Shown here: positions 59,557 through 64,000 of the stretch, piece by piece
Numbering within the stretch: the stretch's first letter is position 1
Layout: every line of letters starts with the position of its first letter
Source: Rhynchopus sp. YZ270_cl-10
Taxonomy: Eukaryota; Euglenozoa; Diplonemea; Diplonemida; Diplonemidae
NCBI GenBank assembly: GCA_964035575.1
Contig: OZ037839.1
Span: 1,811,220-1,875,219 of the forward strand
Reading direction: 5' to 3'
DNA: 64,000 nucleotides
The notes under the pieces: model-generated
Database searches by the model: none
What the model was told of the DNA's origin: nothing
Seen by the model: only the letters and a program-made list of their open reading frames with translations
Translations under genes and position numbers: made by a program

Positions 59557-61503
59557 ATGGAACTGTGTGTGCAGGGATATGATGATGACACCAAATACGT
59601 GATTGAGGTGGGTGAGAACGACACAACGGAGACGATGCGGCAGAAGGTGGCGTCTGCAACAGGGTTGTGCGAAGACAGCTTCCACATGGGCTTCGGAGGG
59701 AAGGAGGAAGGAGAGGACATCACAGAACTGAGTGCTGGAGACACAGTCGTGTTGACGAAAACTACTAAGTACCAATCTGCTGAGGCACTTCGTGCCTTGG
59801 GTGAGACGGACATTTCCGAAGCGAGGTTGGCGACTGTGAAGGATCCTGAGGTGGCTTCTCTGCTTCTTCAGGCGGAGGTTGCGACTGTTATTCCTGCTGG
59901 GTTCTTGTGGGGAGCATCGTTTACGAGACTTGATCTCTCTGCTGTGTCTGGGGTGACGCGAATTGAGCACGGCTTCCTCTACGGGTGTGCGTCGGTGAAA
60001 ACCGTTGACTTGTCGGGATTGTGCAACGTTACGCACATTGGGAATGACTGTCTCTCTAGCTGCCCATCGTTGACAAGCCTTGTGTCAGGGTTCACTGCTG
60101 TGACGGTGATAGGGAACTCATTCCTCAAAGGAAGTGGCTTCACAGAGCTTGACTTATCCGCGATGACGAGTGTGGCGACCGTTGGTATGAACTTGCTCCA
60201 GAATTGCGTGTCGTTGGAAAGTCTTGACATCTCAGGATGGCGCAAAGTTACGCACATTGCGAATTACTTCCTCAAGAACTGCACCTCGTTGACAACCATT
60301 GATTTGTCAGCTTTTTGCAGTGTCACGAAGATCGGCTCCGAATTTCTGCGCAACTGCACGTCGTTGACCACCATCAGCTTTTCAGGGATGACCAATGTGA
60401 CGGACATTGGGCACAGCTTTTGTGTGGACTGCACCTCGTTGGCAACGATTGATTTGTCAGCTTTCTGCAGTGTCACGAAGATCGGCTCCGAGTTTCTCCG
60501 CCACTGCTCGTCGTTGACCACCATCAGCTTTTCAGGGATGACCAATGTGACGGACATTGGGCACAGCTTTTGTGTGGACTGCACCTCGTTGGCAACGATT
60601 GATTTGTCAGCTTTCTGCAGTGTCACGAAGATCGGCTCCGAGTTTCTCCGCCACTGCTCGTCGTTGACCACCATCAGCTTTTCAGGGATGACCAATGTGA
60701 CGGACGTTGGGAACAGCTTTTGTGCGGACTGCACCTCGTTGGAAACGATTGACTTGACAGCACTGCACAGGGTTGTGAAGGTAGGTTCCGACTTTCTGAG
60801 GAGCTGCACCTCGCTGGGAAGTATCGACCTCTCAGCTTTTGGAAGTACCACAGATGTTGGGCACTACTTTCTTAGTCACTGCTCATCATTGAAAACAGTT
60901 GATTTATCAGTGTTGTGCAGCATCACACATATTGAGTCAGGCTGGATGTCAAAGTGTTCCGCGTTGACAACAGCAGACTTATCAGGACTGAGCAATGTTA
61001 AGAACATTAATTCACAGTTCCTACAAGACTGCACATCCTTGACCACGCTGGACATGTCAGGTTTTGGCATGGGCACAATGATGCAACGTTACTTCCTTGA
61101 CAACTGCAACGCACTCACAACAATCGTCTTGCCAGGCAGCATCGACATTCACGAGATGTCTCTCCCGAATGAAGCCCAAAAGAACCATGGCACTGGACTC
61201 ACGAAGACCTTCGATGCATGTGTGCGTGACATTTACGCAAGGTTTACGGAACAGTTCGGAGGTGTGCGGACAGAAGATCTGGTACAAACAGACGTGTCTG
61301 GAGATGCAAGACAATGTATTGCATTGAAAGCAGGACAAGAAGGAGAAGGTTTGATGCAAGCACAAGAGGACGAGGACAAGCAGGAACTGGACAAACAGGA
61401 GCATGGACGCACACACTCACAGGCCACTCCTCCCGCAAGCACTGCAGACAACAGAGCTGGAATCGCTGCTGCACAGCTTTCTGGCAGCCCTACAATATCA
61501 TGA
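59557..61503 (+). CDS. Ubl-LRR family protein, copy 8 (16 repeats)
   Basis: 648 residues, the longest copy: 16 LRRs. A 150-bp, two-repeat unit is present three times in series (starting near 60251, 60401 and 60551), with the last two nearly identical in DNA. One repeat has lost the Asp codon (LTSLVSGFT for LTSLDVSGFT) and one residue is missing as a result. The tail is a hybrid: acidic type a (LMQAQEDEDKQELDKQEHG) joined to the type b end (SQATPPASTADN, GSPTIS). Ubl domain changes: TKYVIEVGEND. Confidence 0.9.
   Translation: MELCVQGYDDDTKYVIEVGENDTTETMRQKVASATGLCEDSFHMGFGGKEEGEDITELSAGDTVVLTKTTKYQSAEALRALGETDISEARLATVKDPEVASLLLQAEVATVIPAGFLWGASFTRLDLSAVSGVTRIEHGFLYGCASVKTVDLSGLCNVTHIGNDCLSSCPSLTSLVSGFTAVTVIGNSFLKGSGFTELDLSAMTSVATVGMNLLQNCVSLESLDISGWRKVTHIANYFLKNCTSLTTIDLSAFCSVTKIGSEFLRNCTSLTTISFSGMTNVTDIGHSFCVDCTSLATIDLSAFCSVTKIGSEFLRHCSSLTTISFSGMTNVTDIGHSFCVDCTSLATIDLSAFCSVTKIGSEFLRHCSSLTTISFSGMTNVTDVGNSFCADCTSLETIDLTALHRVVKVGSDFLRSCTSLGSIDLSAFGSTTDVGHYFLSHCSSLKTVDLSVLCSITHIESGWMSKCSALTTADLSGLSNVKNINSQFLQDCTSLTTLDMSGFGMGTMMQRYFLDNCNALTTIVLPGSIDIHEMSLPNEAQKNHGTGLTKTFDACVRDIYARFTEQFGGVRTEDLVQTDVSGDARQCIALKAGQEGEGLMQAQEDEDKQELDKQEHGRTHSQATPPASTADNRAGIAAAQLSGSPTIS
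60251..60700 (+). repeat. 150-bp in-gene tandem duplication (two LRRs per unit)
   Basis: Each unit codes DLSAFCSVTKIG and ISFSGMTNVTDIG repeats. Units 2 and 3 differ at almost no position, so the last step is recent. Copy 7 shows the same unit twice. Confidence 0.85.
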
Positions 61504-61549
61504 CATGTACGACAGTTTGTGTGGAGAGAGGCTTAGGTTGATCTCATAA

Positions 61550-61763
61550 ACATTTCAAGTGCAATACGCGTTTTCGGATGTCACGAGTCTTACTGTTTCC
61601 CCTTCCCCCCTTTTGTGTCTCAGCACCTTACTTTTTCGATATACGGGTTTTGGAGGGGTTTTTGGGTATTTTTGAGGGTTTTAAAAATAGAGAGAAAGCA
61701 TGAATGCGATGAACAAAGAGCAGGACGACAGCAAAATAGAGAACGGGGGTGTGTTTCATTTTG
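61550..61763 (+). repeat. LRR 3' module (A-B), copy 8
   Basis: Full A and B halves with small changes (GATATACGGG, AAAGCATGAATGCGATG). Confidence 0.78.
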
Positions 61764-61799
61764 TTTCACCCTTTCAAGGTGACCAAGCACGAACCTTTC

Positions 61800-62225
61800 T
61801 TTGTATGTTGTTTATTCTCTGCCAGTTGTGAGCTGCATGACCGGAGTCGGTCCTAGCCCATGGGGTGGCCCCTTTGTTTGTGTTATGCTCCTGGTGTGAA
61901 GCGCCCGTCCTAGCCAGGGTGTGGGAAATCTCAGGAGTGCCTTTTATACGTCCTGTCTGCCATTTAGGTTGATACAAATTATCGCGCTTCGAAAACATTA
62001 TAGCCAATTTGGTACAGAATAAATGTGCATGTTTTTCTGGACCAACGCTTTTGAAAGCACACACAAAGAGAGCTCATTAACCGAATGCAACGTACTACTT
62101 TTGGGGGGTTCGTGTTCAGCCTTTTTCAAGCTTTTGTATAGGGAATAGTTTCGAACTTCTCCCCTCTTTATCCCACAGGGTTCTCCTTTGCCAACCCCGA
62201 GTCTCTCGAGCATGTTATCCCCCCA
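61800..62225. other. Spacer between copy 8 and the hybrid gene
   Basis: Not shared with other array spacers. No gene recognised; G/C-richer patch at 61840-61930 without a clear tRNA fold. Confidence 0.45.
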
Positions 62226-62300
62226 TTTTGTTGTATCTTGCCTCCCTCCTCCTCCTTCTCAACACTTACCCCACAACAGGGGAACACTTCACTCGAAACA

Positions 62301-64000
62301 ATGGAACTGTGTGTGCAGGGATACGATGATGACACCAAATTCGTGATTGAGGTGGGTGAGAAGGACACAACGGAGACGATGCGGCAGAAGGTGGCGTCTG
62401 CAACAGGGTTGTGCGAAGACAGCTTCCGCATGGGCTTCGGAGGGAAGGAGGAAGGAGAGGACATCACAGAACTGAGTGCTGGCGACACAGTCGTGTTGAC
62501 GAAAACTACTAAGAGGGTGAGAGACGACGCGCCTCCACGGGGTACCCTCGGGAGACGCCCCCCTCCTCTATGGGGGGAGGCGTCTGCTAAAGCGCGGGGA
62601 AGAAGGACGGCGGCGGGGGGCAGCCTCGACGCGATGTGCGGAGGGGCAGGTGGCCAAGGGGGGGAAAAGGGGGTGCTGCAGAAATACCTGAGGGGCTTCG
62701 ACATGCGGGTAAAGGACGCAGGGGGGAACGGAGACTGCCAATTTAAGGCGGTCTCGATGGCTGTGCACGGAGACGCCACGGCGCACGGGGGGCTGAGGGA
62801 GATGGCGGTGGGGGTGTTGGAACGGGAAGCGGAGAATTGGGGTGAGCACGTTGACGGAGGACCGTCCGCCTACCGGAGGTACTGCTCGGCGATGGCGAAG
62901 CAGGGGTCCTGGGGGGACCACCTGACCCTGAAGGCGTTGGCGGAGGTGCTGATGCGGGAGGTGTATGCCTTCTCGGTGAAGGATGGGGAGGTGCGTGTGC
63001 TGAAGGTGCACCCGAAGGAGAAGGGCAGCGGTGCAGCGGTGACGGTGGCGTACGTGGACGCATGCCACTACCTGTGCGTCCTCCCCACGAGCACGGGGGA
63101 AGAAGCCGCCGAAGACCGGGCCCGCAAGGCGATGGTGGGGGGTGCGTTGGAGGTGACGGAGAAGCCGTACACCGTGCCGCAACCGCGAAACGATGCGAAG
63201 GCGGGGACGGAGGGGGGCTTCACCCAGGGGGGAGGGAAAAAGAAGACGACGGCAGCGCTGACATTGCTGCAATCGGAGTGGGTGGGATCGACGCTTGTGC
63301 CGTGGGGGGAGGTGGTGGATAAGTCGGAGGGGGTCTGTCTTGTGCCGCAGGGTAGAGAGGTAGAGGCAGAGGGGAAGATCGCGCGCACGCCGGGCGTGAC
63401 GTGGGTGGGTTTCGGGTCCTTCCCGAAGTCTGGTGGGGAGAAGATGCAGTGCCCCATGGGTAAGCAGGGGAATGGGGGGAAGGTGAACGGGGCGGCGAGC
63501 ACGGCCGTGTACGTGGTGGGGAGGCTGAGGCCGGGGAGAGGAAACGGGGGGAAGAAGGCGTCGGCGGCCGTCCAACTGGTGACGGTGTTTGTGACGATGA
63601 GGCCGACAGCAGGACAAGCGCAGGACCTGGTGTCAGCGGGGAAGAAGATGCGTGCGGAGGTGGGGTGCAACCTCAACCGCCCACCATTGTGGCAGGAGGG
63701 TAAGCTGATCTCCTCGGTGGCCGACGTAAGGGAGGACGTAGCAGAGCGCTGCCTGAAGCAGAGTGGGAAGGGGGGTGTCTTCTTCCGGATGAGACGCGAG
63801 CAGTCGGAGCATCTGCCTGTCGTGTGGTTGGTGGACGGGGTGGGGCTAGAAGAGGCCCAGGGGCTGGCGACCCGGATGGGGGGATGGGGAGTGGCGGCGA
63901 GGTACGAGTCCCTGGGGATACGGGTGAAGAAGGAGGATCAGGAGCGTGCAAATGCGGCACTCATGCAGGAGGGAAAGGCGCCCGAAGGTCGATACGTGGT
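62301..64000 (+). CDS. Host Ubl domain fused in frame to an OTU-protease retroelement protein (runs off window)
   Basis: From the LRR-family ATG the frame is open for all 566 codons to the window end. Residues 1-71 are the family Ubl domain, unchanged, ending VVLTKTTK. At the insertion point the sequence turns into a GC-rich foreign protein: a basic Pro/Arg stretch (RPPPLWGEASAKARGRRTA), then an OTU-type cysteine protease domain at about 130-265. Its landmarks are GGNGDCQFKAVS (Cys box), GSWGDHLTLKALAEVL (W-G-D box) and DACHYLCV (His box). About 300 further residues of unknown, Gly/Lys-rich sequence follow. The normal leader with pyrimidine tract and CAACAG is kept, so the hybrid could be expressed. 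The element class is inferred from the shared target site with the non-LTR copy at 20026. Where the retroelement's own start lies, or whether it has one, cannot be told. Confidence 0.7.
   Translation, partial: MELCVQGYDDDTKFVIEVGEKDTTETMRQKVASATGLCEDSFRMGFGGKEEGEDITELSAGDTVVLTKTTKRVRDDAPPRGTLGRRPPPLWGEASAKARGRRTAAGGSLDAMCGGAGGQGGEKGVLQKYLRGFDMRVKDAGGNGDCQFKAVSMAVHGDATAHGGLREMAVGVLEREAENWGEHVDGGPSAYRRYCSAMAKQGSWGDHLTLKALAEVLMREVYAFSVKDGEVRVLKVHPKEKGSGAAVTVAYVDACHYLCVLPTSTGEEAAEDRARKAMVGGALEVTEKPYTVPQPRNDAKAGTEGGFTQGGGKKKTTAALTLLQSEWVGSTLVPWGEVVDKSEGVCLVPQGREVEAEGKIARTPGVTWVGFGSFPKSGGEKMQCPMGKQGNGGKVNGAASTAVYVVGRLRPGRGNGGKKASAAVQLVTVFVTMRPTAGQAQDLVSAGKKMRAEVGCNLNRPPLWQEGKLISSVADVREDVAERCLKQSGKGGVFFRMRREQSEHLPVVWLVDGVGLEEAQGLATRMGGWGVAARYESLGIRVKKEDQERANAALMQEGKAPEGRYV
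62495..62512 (+). repeat. Target site of the OTU element (left junction)
   Basis: GTTGACGAAAACTACTAA, identical to the duplicated site at 20008 and to the uninterrupted sites in the other LRR genes. The right junction is outside the window. Confidence 0.85.

Noticed and set aside
62568-63617. Minus-strand frames of up to 349 codons opposite the OTU protein
   Set aside because: Pro/Arg/His-rich shadow of a GC-rich coding strand; the + frame has the OTU motifs.

Overview
The window looks like nuclear DNA from a protist that makes intron-free mRNAs. The host genes are single open frames, all on the + strand, and almost every start codon follows a long pyrimidine tract and an AG. That is the usual layout of a trans-splicing, polycistronically transcribed kinetoplastid, perhaps a free-living bodonid. 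The kinetoplastid-style membrane protein with a decayed cyclase domain (42715-44592) and the tyrosine-recombinase retroelement (about 11492-15543) fit. No spliced-leader or rRNA gene is present, so the assignment is an inference.

Region 1 (1-26.4 kb) is a tandem segmental duplication. Each unit holds a leucine-rich-repeat (LRR) gene, a small ubiquitin-like (Ubl) gene, a second LRR gene and a purple acid phosphatase. Unit A (1 to about 7 kb) has a phosphatase broken by an inversion. Unit B (7.6-26.4 kb) keeps the phosphatase whole but has been invaded. An 8.55-kb nest of TA-flanked transposons and one retroelement lies between its Ubl and LRR genes, and two non-LTR-type insertions, each with an 18-bp target duplication, split its second LRR gene. 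Region 2 (26.4-33.9 kb) is AT-rich and gene-free, filled with inverted-repeat elements. Region 3 (33.9-48.2 kb) holds four unrelated host genes: a Ubl-TPR protein with a CaaX end, a CAP/SCP surface protein, the cyclase-like membrane protein and a GH95 alpha-fucosidase-like enzyme, with hAT-type short transposons between them. Region 4 (48.7-64 kb) is a second LRR array of four complete genes and a fifth start.

Eight LRR gene copies plus one hybrid start share an N-terminal Ubl domain, 12 to 16 LRRs of 25 residues, and a conserved C-terminal block. None has a visible signal peptide, so they look cytosolic. Differences between copies concentrate at the same few positions of every repeat, as expected of a diversifying recognition repertoire. 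Each copy is followed by a module homologous to the split terminal repeats of the tyrosine-recombinase element.

The most striking locus is 62301-64000. The LRR gene start and its whole Ubl domain run without a stop, in frame, into a long GC-rich protein with an OTU-type cysteine protease domain. The junction is the same nucleotide site, GTTGACGAAAACTACTAA, used by the independent insertion at 20026-21765. This suggests a sequence-specific retroelement that inserts behind a host ubiquitin-like domain and carries a protease of a deubiquitinase family.
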